Assembly: GCA_029168955.1 (NCBI GenBank)
Contig: JAPDOI010000009.1
Span: 1,426,001-1,490,000 of the forward strand
Source: Aplectana chamaeleonis
Taxonomy: Eukaryota; Nematoda; Chromadorea; Rhabditida; Cosmocercidae
Length of the DNA stretch: 64,000 bases
Direction: 5' to 3'
Below, piece after piece: positions 44,701 through 55,599 of the stretch (position 1 is the stretch's first letter; each line of letters begins with the position of its first letter). The notes beneath the pieces were generated by a model. That model was not told the origin of the DNA and ran no database searches. It saw only the letters and a list, made by a program, of their open reading frames with translations. The position numbers and the translations under genes were made by a program.

Positions 44701-47700
44701 TTCTACCCGGAAACGTGCAAGGAAGATTCTTGAAAGAGGTGGAGGTCAGAATTAGGCTAGTGTTAATCAGACACGCGCAGAACTGAGCTTGTCTCAGTCG
44801 ATTTCCACTGCCTGAACGATCAAGAAACGTACCGATAACTTTTCGAGAAAGGAGGTGCAGGCGTCTTCCTACCAGAGCTATGCTCACGAGGCCACTCGTC
44901 TCCAATTGGTGAGAAGGAACATGGCAATCAACTTGAGTGAGTGAGGTGGGGTTTCAGAATGGGGTGAGGATGACAGCAGACAGAAGTGTTGTTTTGAACC
45001 ATTGAGAAATAAGGATAACCCTTCTTTCGCAAGAAAGTGATCTTCGATCTTAGGATAGGGCAAAACACGATCACCCGGTACAGCGTGATCTTTGGTTTTG
45101 GTTTCGAAAACACAGTAAAATGATCGGAAATGGTGGGCCTCCAGGATTCTTGCGCAATCCGTGAGTGGCTGTTTGTCTATTCTCGTGTACACCTGTGCGT
45201 GTTGCAGTATCCTCACGTACCACTTCAGGAGGACAGAGGCAGCCCTCATTGGGATCTCCACTATACTTGTTCCAAATCGAATAATCGGATGAGTATACGA
45301 CTGTACCTGTCGGATAAAAAAGTCGACTTCTAATTCGAAAAGTCGGATATTAGAAAAAGTGCGGTATCCGACAATAGTCGAAAAGTCGGATATTAGAAAA
45401 AGTGCGATATCCGACTATTGTCGAAAAGTCGAATATGTATTCGAAAAAGTGCAACAACATCCGACAGTCAAAAAGTAGGTTATTCGAAATGAATTTCATT
45501 ATATTTATTTTTTTGAACAAGTATAATCTCTACAGGATGTACATTCGCAGATCAACTTCTTCCCGGCTTGAGCACCACAATTTCAAATTTATGAAATATT
45601 CAGCGTATATACTCCATAGAAATCACCTTGAAGGCACAGTTTAACCTCGGAATCGTTTTCTAGCTTATTCGCTTCCCTTGAAGAAAATTTCGGCCTGATC
45701 ACAACGCTGTCTTCAGAATCGCTTAGAACCCACTACGAACGGTTATGGTCCCTCAAAGATTGTGAACTCGGACGATGAGAAATTCGTGGACGAGTTGTCT
45801 CGGGCTTGTTTTTCTAGGTCATTCGCAGTCATCGCACTGGACCAGACTAAATTATAAAGATAGACCGATTACTAAAGGAAGAACATAGATTTTGATTAAA
45901 ATCCATCGCGCGTTCCGTCCCTATTGAGACCGAAAACTTCTAAGTGGGCGGAGCGAGTGGGCGCTGATTTTGGGGGCGGAGAGAGTGTATGCTCGATTTT
46001 TCCCTCTTATTCTGAAGAGTTAAGATTCCGCGTTTGGCAGGGTTGCTACACACAACGAACGGACCATAATATCAAATTTAACCCACGAGCTTGAACTGTG
46101 TCTTTAAGAACCTTTAGGAGAACTTAATGCGCGGAGTTTACACAATCTGCAGCCGATTCTACTCGATCGAAAAGGTGAAAACACCGATTCTAGACACGGG
46201 GGGTGGTCCCAATATTTCAGCTCTCGTGATAAACAGAAAACCAATTCGGCTATTCAATTAAGCCACAAACAAGGAGCACATGTGGAGGACAACTCATTGG
46301 TGTGAAGTCGTGACGATGTCGAATAATTCATATTTTTTAGGATGGGGGAGACGTTTACAATAAAACAATGGAAATTCGGAAAAGCGCTATAAAAGAGTTA
46401 TAAGAAATATGAAAATCTGAAAATATAAATAAACATATAGGTGTTCCAACAGTTGTAAAAAAATTCAAATAATTTATTTCATAGTTATAAAAAATATGCG
46501 AAGTTTTCCTCGCATTATAATTTTCTAATCACTTAGAGAAGAATGCCTGCCACCTCTAATTAGGGGAAAAACTCACTTTGTTCCTTCGCGTAGTGTATGC
46601 GGAGCGAGGGTGCTGACAACGAGAGCGGGGAATAAGGAGAAGCAGCGTACGCGCGTACACGCACGCGTCCAACCAGAGTAAATTTCACCCCGAAATGGAG
46701 GTTATAGCCCAACCTTCCCGAAAAAAACTCACACCATCATCATCTATCACTGACACTTCCTCCTCATCAAGTATCGTCAACTCATCCACACAGATGACGC
46801 TATCAGACTCAGAGTTCCCAGAGTTTCCTGAAGGGGAATAGACAATTTTTTTCGCACTAGAACATATGTAATCCAAAATTAAAACAATTCACATACTACG
46901 ATTTTCCATGGTTAGGTCTATAACATCAGTCTCAACTTGCGACCGCAGGGTCAGACTCAGGTCATCTGTAATTATAAGAATAATACCTAACGATTTTTTC
47001 CTAATTTTTTTCCTAGATAAGATAAGGTTATATTGAGTTAAAAAAATCTCCGAAGTAGTTAACAGCTCAAGAACAAAACACAGAAGAAACCCCACCTGCA
47101 GTGAGATCAACCACCGTGTCCTGTTCCACTACCACTTCTTCAATGATTTCACCTTCTTCCACGTCAACAGGACCGCTAAGCTGGTCTGAACGAGTCATTT
47201 CAGAAACCATCAGATCGATGAAAACGTCGAATTCTCGGAGGGTGCCTCCGTTCATTTCGCTACAAACCCATTCACAATCATGACCGATTTTCACTTACAA
47301 AGGAACTCCTTTGGTTCAGAGGGGCCATTCCGAACGACACGTGCTTTCTAGAACTATCTTTGAACGCAGATTCTGAGTTAACGCTCTGCAGCCGTCTAAG
47401 ATCACTCTGACTATGGACTGCTTTAAATTTCCCGCAGGGATTTTGAAAACCATGTTGTCCCTGCTGTAGGTCTGTGACAGTACATAAATAATCCGTGCTT
47501 AAAATTCCCTAAATGACTGCGGGAATTCCGAAAAATGGCATTTTCATTGCTTCGAAAAAGGTAAGGGGTGCAAGAGTATCAGGGCATTTTTGGGGTGTTG
47601 AGAAAAATTATTTCGGATTCGGCTCAAAACTTGCATCTGGGGGTTATTTAGAGCGCTGAACCCGAATCTGGGATCTACTCCTCGCCAGACTTAGGGTGAC

Positions 47701-50700
47701 GGTAGCTTACGGTAGGCAAAATGCCTTTTAACTGGCGTTGCTTACCTTAAAATTTCGAAAATCGAAAAATTGACCTCAAAATCGTGTTCAGCGTTCCAAA
47801 TAACACCCACAGTGGAATTTTTAGTCAAATCTGAATTTGACCGAGCTACCGTAATCCACAGTAATCTACCGTAATCTATCGAAAATCGATAAACGGGTTG
47901 CAGATTCGTGTTACGCAGGCCGAATAACCCCTAAGTACATGTTTTAAGGCGATTTGATCGTAGCATTCTCAAAATCGTCAAAAGTGGCGTTTTTCCAGCA
48001 AATTTTCCCCCGTTTCGACGCTTTGGACCAGATTATACGGATTTTTCTAGAATATTGACAAACGGACCTCAGATTCGTGATCAGCATCCAAAAACACCCA
48101 TAGAAGCAAGTTGTCATCCCAATCCGAGACAATTTATTTCTGAACATTTTGAAAATTGTCATTCGTGTACCCCTTTTATCTACGCAATGCTATGAAAATG
48201 CCCACTTTTGGAAATCTCCTGTAGATCTCTGAGGCATTTAGGGGATTTGGAAAACGGATTATCAATGCTATGTTCCATACCTACGGCGCTATTCATACTA
48301 CTCAACGCCAGCGCGGCACGCGCGTGCCGCGCTGGTGTGGCGTTTGTTTATGAATTCTTTCTACGCTAGTGACGCGCGTGCCGCGCTTGCGGAGACTATG
48401 AATACTCCAGCGGCGACGCCATGGCGGAGCGGTGAAGCTGGAATGAATGAGACGATCGATAAATAATATCAGTGGATGAAAACGCCAAGGTGTTCCGGGT
48501 AGCAGTATGAATACTGCAGCGGCGACGCCATGGCGGAGCGTGACGCTCATGCCGCGCGGGCGAGGCGTCAAGCCATTCATACACAAAAGCCACGCCAGCG
48601 CGGCACGCGCGTGCCGCGCTGGCGTTCAGTAGTATGAATAGCGCCTACAACCATCAACACATGGTTTTATGAAAGCCCACCGGAAATGTAAGGCAAGCCC
48701 TAGTGGGAGAAATTGTAGGCATTTTTATACGGCGTAGCAACAATATGAGCGTAACTATCAGGCAATTTTTATAGTATTCAAAAAAATGCTGAATTCGCTT
48801 AAAACTTGTATGTAGGGGTAATTTGAGGCGTTGAACACAAATCTGAAATTTGTTTGCCAATATTCCCGAGTTTACAAAAGAATACGGTGGGTATGATGCC
48901 ATTTTGATGGCTAAACCCACCTTAGTTATCCGAAAATCAAAAAAACTAACGTCAGATTCGTGTTCATAATCCCAAACAACTCCTTCACACTAGCTTTGAG
49001 ACAATTCTGAGGCTTTGGCCGAACTACCGTATACAAACCGTAACCTACCGTAACCTGTAAAATAATATAAGTGAACATTACACGCAACATACTGTCGTTC
49101 TCTGGGGCAAATTCCGATACGCTTTGGCGGACTACGGCTGTTTCATCATGCGACACGTAATGATCGTGCTGGGACCACTTGGTCCCGGCACCATTCGCCT
49201 CTCTCCCAGCGCGATTATCACATCTCGCATGATGAAACAGCCGTAGTCCGAAAAAGCGGACCGGGATTTGGCCCAGAGAACGAGAGTACATAATGAAACA
49301 TGTAACCTACATGCTATAAAAACGGCTAAATTCACATGGTTCCTACGCATGCTGGTGCGGAGGTTAGAGACAGTGAGAGAGCAGAGGGCAGACGGAGGCT
49401 GGGGCGTCGCGCGCGCCGCTCGCGCCTCGAATGATGTGAATTACGACGTTTTATAGAGGATGCATCCATATCACAAGTAACTTAAATTTACATCACATGC
49501 TACATGTAACTTACACTCGACCGCTAACGTCGGACCGGGAACGAAATTCTCATGCAGTAAATTAGCGTGTTTTGGTGTGTGGATTGCGTCCAACAACACT
49601 CATTCTACGACACCATGGAAAAATTTACAACAATGTTTTTTTAATTTTCCTGTACACACCGAAACTCAGCCAAAATTGGAAATGCGTTGTCATTTTGATC
49701 TCCTTATACGTACATCATCATATACCCTCTATAAAACGTCGTAATTCACATCAGTCGACGCGCGAGCGGCGCGCGCGTCGCCTCTGCCTCCGTCGGCCCT
49801 ACGCTCTCTCCCTGTCACTAACCTCCGCTCCGCACCAGCACGAGTAGGGAACCATGTGAATTTCGCCGTTGTATAGCCTGTAACTTAAGTTTTCTTCTAA
49901 AATAAACACGGAAGTCTAGGAATGAAAATTTGGTAGCAAAAATTTCCATGATGTCGTAGAATGAGTAGTGTTGGACTCAATCGACACATCAAAACACGCT
50001 GTTTCACAGCATGAGAATCTCGTTCCCTGTCCGACGTTAGCGTTTGAGTTAACTTACACATTAAACTCACCACGGGTGGCCTCCACGCTACGCAGATACC
50101 ACATGGCGCAAAAAGCGCGTCCGCACGCCTAACAGCCGACACGTGATGCGCAAAACGCTCTGCGGGGGCTTCTCTGCAAGTGTGAGGTCTAGTACCTCAA
50201 ACTTGGATAAATGAACCGACAGCAACGCCTCTCCTAAGCTCGACCCCGGAAGTGCGTCGTATACTTCCCTTGGAATTGCCTTTAATCGAATCGCGCTTAC
50301 CTACTTCAAAACTGTTCAAAACAAGTTATTTCAACATATTAGGTCTCGGTCGATCTAAGTTACTTGCGACTTATCTTGAGCCATGTAAGTTACACGCAAC
50401 TTTTCGGAGGCGCGCTGCTTGCAGCATCCCGCCTAAATGTTACAGGTAACGTAAATGGCTTGAGATAATTGTGTTACAAGTAACTTGTTTCAGCCTTTTA
50501 TGTTAACGTCATGTAAGGGAATCCATTGCAACAGCAATGGAGCAAGACAGGCTGAAAACAAGTCATAGATAGCCTTTGAGCGGCTCTCAAACTTGCATAC
50601 GCCATGCCCTACCCGCCCCCTTCCTTATTGGTCGTTCAGGGTGTGGGCGGGGCGTGCACTGCACAACCAAGTTTGAGGGCAATAAAAGGCCGTTATTTAT

Positions 50701-52504
50701 GGCTCGTTTTTAGTCGTTCTCGCGCCTTAATTGCTGCAATAGCAAATTCCCGATTTTCGGTGAAAATTCTAAGGCCGCTTTTATCGTGAAAACTGCCTCT
50801 ACGAGAAAAATCCTGAAGCAAATCCATCCTAGCATTTCGGAAATCGTCGAAAGACGCCTTTGCGCCTCAAAATTTTCCCACGTCCCTTGATGGAAAACGT
50901 TTAACCAAGTTAGCCGAAGTCTTCCAGAGATCAACATATGTAGGTGAGCTGGAGGTTTGGTTGATACTTCGAATTCCTCTTCCTCAGCAACTTTCACTTA
51001 ACAGATTCTTCATGAACCCGACGTTGAGACCTCTGTGGTGTTAATTACGAATGTGACATCGGTCTTCAGACTAAGGAAAGACCACTGCCACCTACGGTAT
51101 TTAAATGTCATTATAGTAGTAGTAATACCCTAACCCAAAACAGACGTTCAAACATAGGTATTATCAATAAGCCGAACTGATACTCTGCAATTCGTTACAA
51201 GCTTTGCAGTCGTTCACCGAATCGCAATCTTGTTAATGGCTAGTCGGCAAAATCTAGACATTAGAAAGACCAACGCAGACACCTTCGGTGAGATCAATCA
51301 CCGTCTCCTGCTCCTCCTCCTCATCATCATCAACAATCTCTCCCTCCTCCAATTCAACTGGGCTGCTGAGCTGATCTGCAAAAATTCAGTGGAGACGACT
51401 TGAAATTCAGCTCCTACGCTTCAATGTTACCCTTCCTTTCAAACTTTAATGCTTTTTTGAGACTATTCTGCACAAAAGTCAGATTTTATAAAAACGTTTG
51501 GCTGACTCCGTACAATGCGAGAGATTCTAATGCGTAAAGGATATGGTATACTTCGTCGCAGTCATGAGCGAGAGGCATGCAATCAAGCACAAATCGCGGC
51601 GGGGCCCACATCGGAGCAACGACATCGGCCGGTAGCGACCTGTCGCGGAGGGCTGACATACTGCAAATGTACCAGAGCCTATCGCTGCCACTTTCGATAA
51701 GCAACGCACTGCGGCAGCGACAGGTATAGGTCGGGATCATAGGCCGCTGTTATACTACTCGCGACAGGCGACCTCGACAGTGCATACAAGGCGTACCGAT
51801 TTTCGGTCGATATGAATGGTAAACAGTGCGCCGCTGTGCCTTTCGCGGGTAGTATAACTATGGCCATACTTCCAGCGATGAGCGACGCGACGCAATCTTT
51901 ACTATCAATAACGTCCAAAAATTGATTTGCCGGACATGCACTGTGACTGGTCGCGGCCAGTACGATGCCGGCTGTAGCGACAGGCGGTCGCTGTCGCTGT
52001 GCATAGCGACACGGCCGCGTGTCGCAGTAGTATACCATACCCCTAATATTATGAAACAGTTAACTACTTGAAAGACGCCCTTGAAAATGGGATAATTAAC
52101 CAACATCACTTACTCATAACGTCCTTCAGAGTTGGCTGCTTTTTTCGCATTCTTCCCTCCTCGGCTGCCAAGTCAATAACTTCTTCCATAAACGTTTGTT
52201 TGGCACCTCGTTTACCTTGAACGATTCTAATGAGAAGTTGTTCTTTTCGCAAAATGAGATAGTTTTTTGACCAAAATCGAGCGAATGCAAAATTAATGGA
52301 GCACACAAATTTTAGTTTTGAGAAGTAAAAGCATGGCATAATCTTGGCCGAAAACACCTAAAAATGCTTCTCATCCAGGTAACTAGTATGAAAACAAACA
52401 TACTTGCACCTGATTTCACGGTGTTTAATTGACCCGTATATTTGCTAACTGTCGGCACGTTATTGCACTGATCATCCAACACTTCACCTTCCTCCTTATG
52501 ATTT
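38776..52504 (-). CDS. N-terminal acidic, SUMO-interacting-motif array of the Angel-like gene
   Basis: Seven minus-strand exons: 52404-52504, 52114-52215, 51283-51375, 47096-47185, 46900-46965, 46733-46827, 38776-38826. They are phase-compatible with each other and with the Angel exon at 38345-38451. Together they give about 199 codons. The protein is acidic with repeated hydrophobic-acidic cores: FMEEVIDLAAEE, EQETVIDLTE, EQDTVVDLTA, ETDVIDLTMEN, DSVICVDELTILDEEEVSVIDDD. VIDLT/VVDLT flanked by acidic residues is the classic SUMO-interacting motif. Exons 51283 and 47096 are duplicates (DQLSSPVELEEGEI against DQLSGPVDVEEGEI). The joining exon 38776-38826 can be read as basic (QKKRRKSKRR, an NLS) or acidic (TEEEAEIEEED), depending on which splice sites are used. 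No ATG start is assigned. That these exons belong to one transcript with the nuclease is inferred from phase, strand and order. Confidence 0.68.
39163..39302. mobile_element. MITE family E, copy 2
   Basis: A near-perfect 140 bp palindrome starts aggggtcgtttatacttccg and ends cggaagtatgaacgacccct. Its centre is ataatattattcgtgcggcgccgcgtgatcaatatcg. A solo end (ggtggtagtataaacgac) lies at 41145. Confidence 0.8.
39305..40190. repeat. Inverted-repeat element region, no gene
   Basis: Words such as ctagatgcctccgag (39389, 40008) and tagcgagaatt..acgggtttt.gctac occur several times in both orientations between 39380 and 39970. This suggests a degenerate element with partly inverted arms. A 153-codon plus-strand frame (39722-40183) has no domain and is probably a chance frame. 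Confidence 0.4.
40285..40545. mobile_element. MITE family B, copy 2
   Basis: It has the same arms as 27575-27850: gcttctccgggcaaattccgatccgcaattgcgtctcggcacgc, and gcggccgcaaagcgtgtcgagacgcaattgcgaaccgg..gaagc. The middle, ccacccagggtcaacaggtcagcggctgcgg, is shared. Confidence 0.82.
40550..43440. repeat. SIM/Angel gene intron: repeats, no exon found
   Basis: At 40840-41000 there are short GC palindromic words. At 41740-41950 lies MITE family G (gttccttcgcgtgcgtgtgcggagcgggg..acgcaaataaatttcactccgaaat), whose second copy is 46570-46705. At 42680-43030 lies family F copy 2. The remainder is AT-rich. Exons 46733 and 38776 are phase-compatible across this span, so no exon is required. Confidence 0.5.
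43440..45285. repeat. Intron: family K and related dispersed repeats
   Basis: 43440-43560 is a family K copy. 43570-43700 is one arm of family H (gcgcgagcggcgcggtcg..ctccctccgtctttcatgcgc), seen again at 49330-49460 and 49730-49880. 43740-44400 resembles 12730-13380. From 44530 to 45285 I see no repeat or exon. Confidence 0.45.
45290..45480. repeat. ~60-bp minisatellite, about three copies
   Basis: The unit tcgaaaagtcggatattagaaaaagtgcggtatccgacaata is repeated at 45340, 45375 and 45420 with decreasing identity and has internal palindromy (ggatat / atatcc). It is local to this site. Confidence 0.75.
45632..46108. mobile_element. ~480-bp element with TTAAAGGCACAGT ends, copy 1
   Basis: The whole block is repeated at 55600-56078: tcgttttctagc, gaacccactacgaacgg, ttcgtggacgagttgtctcgg, cataatatcaaattt and ttgacagggttgct-like words occur in the same order and spacing. 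Ends are gaaggcacagtttaacctcg and gcttgaactgtgtctttaag, an inverted pair. It is non-coding. The ends resemble but differ from the TTTAAAGGCAGTG family. Confidence 0.8.
47300..48290. repeat. Intron sequence with family K repeats
   Basis: From 47560 to 48200, gttatttagagcgctgaacccgaatctggg and its inverted counterpart cagattcgtgttacgcaggccgaataacccc occur twice each, so the block is a large imperfect inverted repeat of family K. No exon was recognised. Confidence 0.5.
48285..48650. mobile_element. MITE family D, copy 1
   Basis: The left end, ggcgctattcatactactcaacgccagcgcggcacgcgcg, is inverted at the right as cgcgcgtgccgcgctggcgttcagtagtatgaatagcgcc. Internal tgaatactgcagcggcgacgccatggcggagcg is duplicated. 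The second copy is at 59370-59695. Confidence 0.85.
49095..49290. mobile_element. Palindromic MITE, family C, copy 2
   Basis: It is the counterpart of 3186-3412: ggactacggctgtttcatcatgcg is inverted to cgcatgatgaaacagccgtagtcc, and the centre is gggaccacttggtcccgg. It is better preserved than copy 1. Confidence 0.8.
49320..49890. repeat. Inverted pair of family H arms around AT-rich sequence
   Basis: The segment ctggtgcggaggttagagacagtgagagagc..gcggacggaggc..gcgccgctcgcg at 49345-49440 is inverted at 49755-49850 (cgcgcgagcggcgcgcgcg..cctccgtcggccctacgctctctcc). With the spacer this makes a 570 bp element. A third arm is at 43580-43700. Confidence 0.65.
49890..50520. repeat. Second copy of the GTTACATGTAAC / SL1-like repeat family
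   Basis: It contains gcgcaaaacgctctgcgggggc (inverse of 24575-24600), the SL1-like 22-mer at 50196, and gttacttgcgac / gttacacgcaac / gttacaagtaac words at 50355-50490. The orientation is opposite to 24290-24795. Confidence 0.6.
50196..50217 (-). other. SL1-like 22-mer (19/22 to nematode SL1)
   Basis: On the minus strand it reads GGTTCA...CCAAGTTTGAG followed by GTACT and preceded by CTGTC. It lies in the second copy of the GTTACATGTAAC-type repeat. Confidence 0.5.
51727..51880. mobile_element. MITE family A, diverged copy
   Basis: The segment gtcgggatcataggccgctgttatac...gacagtgcatacaaggcgtaccgattttcggtcgatatgaatggtaaac shares the family A centre. The ends are less well preserved. A further related block lies at 51905-52045. 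Confidence 0.55.
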
Positions 52505-52785
52505 CTGGAACAAAGCAAAGTTTATTCATCCGATAATTGCATCCCGATTTTTTTCGTTCAGAATTGAACCCTAGCAATTCTAAATCTATTGAATAGCCCT
52601 TCTCACCAGGATTAGAAATACTTTCTCAGAAGAGCAAAAAAAAACAATGCGAAGGGTAGTACTTGAAAAAAGGACACCAAAGACGCGAAAACGCGTCCAC
52701 GCGCGCCTTCTGACCAGTTTCTATAAGCTGTTTTCTATACCACCCATTAATTTTAGCTTTCCCAACTTTTCTCTGTAGTCATTAC

Positions 52786-52828
52786 CCGAACGACAACCCA
52801 TGCAGTTTGCCTCCTCCTCCAGTTCATT
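52786..52828 (-). CDS. Possible small upstream exon of the SIM/Angel gene
   Basis: A 43 nt segment between ..gagcatcag and |gtaatgac reads NELEEEANCMGCRSG, acidic like the neighbouring exons. It ends in phase 1, whereas exon 52404-52504 needs phase 2. Either a small exon is missing, the segment is not an exon, or a splice site is misplaced. Confidence 0.35.
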
Positions 52829-52867
52829 CTGATGCTCGTATTTAATGCAGAAATCACCCATGGACTT

Positions 52868-53152
52868 GAATCTTCAGTTATTCCCGGAGTTCACAGTTCA
52901 ACTACGCAATCGCGATCAGTCCGCAAAACGCACGCTGACTGCGAAAGCGTGTTGCGGCGCGGTTTCTTGAATTCTCAGACAGGGATATGGGATCCCCGTG
53001 CGGTTTTTTCGCCGCGGCGAAAAAAGGCAAAAACCGCCCGGGTGATCCGACATCCCTGTCAGAGGATCCTCAAAACCGCGCCCCAACACGCTTTCGCAGT
53101 CAGCGTGCACTTTGCGGACTGAACGCGATTGCGTAGATGAACTGTAGGCCCC
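52868..53152. repeat. 285-bp foldback element
   Basis: cagttcaactacgcaatcgcgatcagtccgcaaaacgcacgctgactgcgaaagcgtgttg on the left is inverted on the right (caacacgctttcgcagtcagcgtgcactttgcggactgaacgcgattgcgtagatgaactg). Frames on both strands are mirror images of each other, as expected from the palindrome. Confidence 0.88.
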
Positions 53153-53395
53153 CGCCATAATCAGCCGAGGCCGGAAAAGCCGTCTCTAGTCATCACACGC
53201 CGACCTCAGCCGTCTCTTGAAACCGTGTCGCAATCGGTCGCTGTCGAGGGCATCGGTCGCAGTGCGGCGCAACAGCGCCGCGAAAGCGAAGGAGTAATTG
53301 GTTGAATGCGGGTTTCCTCCATGTTTCTTCTTTTCCTTATCCTAAATGTATAAATCTTGAAGCCTGCCTCTTTATAGAGCTGAAACTAAACTAAT

Positions 53396-53605
53396 TTGCT
53401 GTCAATTCCGGGGGGTGGTGGCCATCGTGTATCAACACTCCTGAGGAGGCGGGAGAAACGGAGGAGGAGCGAGGTTCCTGATTGGACGCAACACGGGCTA
53501 GCCCGGCCCCCGTCTGTAGCGTCCAATCAGGAACCTCGCTCCTCCCCCGTTTCTCCCCCCTCCTCACGAGTGTTGATACACGATGGCCACCACCCAATTC
53601 CGGGT
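53396..53605. repeat. ~210-bp foldback element
   Basis: ggtggtggccatcgtgtatcaacactcctgaggagg..gcgaggttcctgattggacgc is inverted as gcgtccaatcaggaacctcgctcctccc..gagtgttgatacacgatggccaccacc. The arms are about 90 bp and nearly perfect, and the centre is gggctagcccggcccc. Confidence 0.9.
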
Positions 53606-54318
53606 TATTGATTTGTCTGCAATTGCGCGGGCTGTAGCGCGTGTCAGACGTAAGTTGGCGTGATGCATGGCATAGCACAACTGGCCCTCAGCGACTGCGA
53701 CGTCACTCCTGTCTGCGACAGCGACAGGCCTGCGGCAGAGTATAACAATGGCCTAGCAATACCACGCCGTCTCTAGTGATCGACTCTGTGTCAATGGATC
53801 ATGCAGGCATACTCAAGCGCACTGCGACCGGCTCAGTCCAGCAACAACGGAGGGATTTTCCACCTCAATAATCAACGCATTACATATGTATTGACCCGGA
53901 TGACCACAGCTGGATCAGGCCGGACCAGGTGGGCTCAAGCCGGCAGATTGGGGGAGTGTTCTACCAGACTAAGCCATGTATTACACGCGAATCGACCGGG
54001 ACGGCCACGGACGGCATATGCGTGCCCAGTACGGCCAAAAGTGGATTTTTTACACCCCAATTTGCATGATGTAGATGCTTATCGAGTCGGCTGGTTCCAG
54101 CCGATTGGTCGACTATGGGGGGGGTGGAGGCTTACATATGTATGTATATCCCATGGGCAATCCTTGAAAATTGTTAGTTTTGTGTAACCTGTCCCACACG
54201 TTGAAATTCTGCGGATCTCCCATGAAATTTAGCTCGGTACTGCTGTACAAGCAATACTTTCGGAACAACCTAATACGTATAGACACGGGACTATATTGAC
54301 AGGAAACAATGCAACCAA
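53606..54318. repeat. No gene recognised
   Basis: At 53640-53760 there is a fragment with cgactgcgacgtcactcctgtctgcgacagcgac words related to 51950-52010. At 53780-54190 a 128-codon plus-strand frame carries no domain. I see no exon signature. Confidence 0.35.
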
Positions 54319-54440
54319 TCACTCATACTTCCTCTTCTTGGCAGTTGGGCCTTCTGTGACGTCTCGTCCGCTTACTGTGGGCTCTTCCACTTCCAAATCA
54401 ATCACTGGCTGCACGGGTTTCACGCGGTGTCCTTCGTCTA
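54319..54440 (-). CDS. SIM-containing exon: last exon of another gene or 5' exon of the Angel-like gene
   Basis: The acceptor is gcatttcag|TAGACG. The frame reads VDEGHRVKPVQPVIDLEVEE, another V-I-D-L core in acidic context. Two ends are possible. Splicing at CCCACA|gtaagc (exon 54376-54440) would join in phase to 52786-52828. Reading on gives GPTAKKRKYE and a TGA at 54319-54321, a plausible C-terminus with a basic nuclear signal. In the second case this exon ends a separate, related gene whose other exons lie at higher coordinates and were not found. Confidence 0.45.
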
Positions 54441-54499
54441 CTGAAATGCTATGCATACATGGAAAGAGACATTTCAACGATAATGGAATGTTGACATAA

Positions 54500-55595
54500 G
54501 AGAAGATTATTAACTATCAGGATTATCATTCATGTTTTCCAGAGGGACCTACGGTCTCCTTATCAGATTTAGTCCAGTGAGTTGACCAGGGGCGATCATT
54601 ACAGCTGGTTCATATTACGATTCTTCAAGGTGTAGAGGCTCGGATGAGTCCGGGCGGAGTAAGCAGCGGAGCGGTCGGCCTTAGCGAAATATAACAGTGA
54701 TAAGGAGATTCTGACATGATTAGCCCGATAAGCTTTACTTCGACCGGCACAAAATGATGGAGCTAGGATATACATTCAGGCGAAGTGGCAGAAAACAATT
54801 TGCCGAGTTTTTGGAAAAAGAAAAATCCGAGTGCACAGCCGTTCTCGAGCGTCTGTGCACACGGATTAGTGGATAGTGTGGACGGATATGCCTTATTAGA
54901 CTTTCATTAATTTAATGGATTGAAGACCTTTGTGGATTTCTCAAAATTTCGGCGTTGTTTTTTGAACATAGCTCGAGCATTTTTTAAAACTATGCGTCTT
55001 CCCACTTCCTGCAGAATATGACCGCTTCCAATTTTCTCCTAGAATTTAATGAAAACCTTCTGTACTAACCGCTTAACTCTTTCTATGTACTGTCCACTGC
55101 CCCGAAAAAAAGCGGTGGCGCGGTTGCGGTCAACATAGCATGTATAGCCTAGCTCCCTCATTTCGGGCCGGTCGAAGTAAGGCTTATCGGGCTTATCATG
55201 TTAAAACCTCCAAATCATTGTGGTACTCAGACAATAGGTGCGAACTGACCGCTAACAATCAAGGCCTCTGCGGGCGGTACGCCAGCAAGTTGCGGGCGGA
55301 GATCCGCCCGCCAAGGCTTTGATAGCCAGCGATCGTGGCCTCACTGGGCGGCTCGCTGCCTCTCGTTGTCTCCGAGGGTGGATCGCTGCGTTTCAGAGGG
55401 CGGATAGCGGCACCCGGGAAAGTTGATCACGATAGCGGGCGGATCGCCGGCAAGCTCTAAAGCGGAGATCCGCCCGCCAGGGCTTTGATAGCCAGCGATC
55501 CGCCCGCCACTACTTTGATAGCCAGCGATCCGCCCGCTCACGCAACCGAAGCAGCCCAAAATGGGCCCTAACTTGATTTTCTCGCGCCCACTCCC
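54500..55595. repeat. No gene; GC-rich GATCCGCCCGCC repeats at the end
   Basis: From 54500 to 55250 nothing is recognised except a solo AAAAAAAGCGGTGG end at 55103. At 55260-55560, gatccgcccgcca..gctttgatagccagcgatc words repeat four or more times, partly inverted (ctcgctgcctctcgttgtctccgagggtggatcgctgcg). This is a degenerate tandem/inverted repeat. Confidence 0.45.
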
Positions 55596-55599
55596 CTTA

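Noticed and set aside
52832..53158. Overlapping plus and minus ORFs of 80-96 residues with near-identical sequences
   Set aside because: They are mirror-image translations of a 285-bp palindrome.
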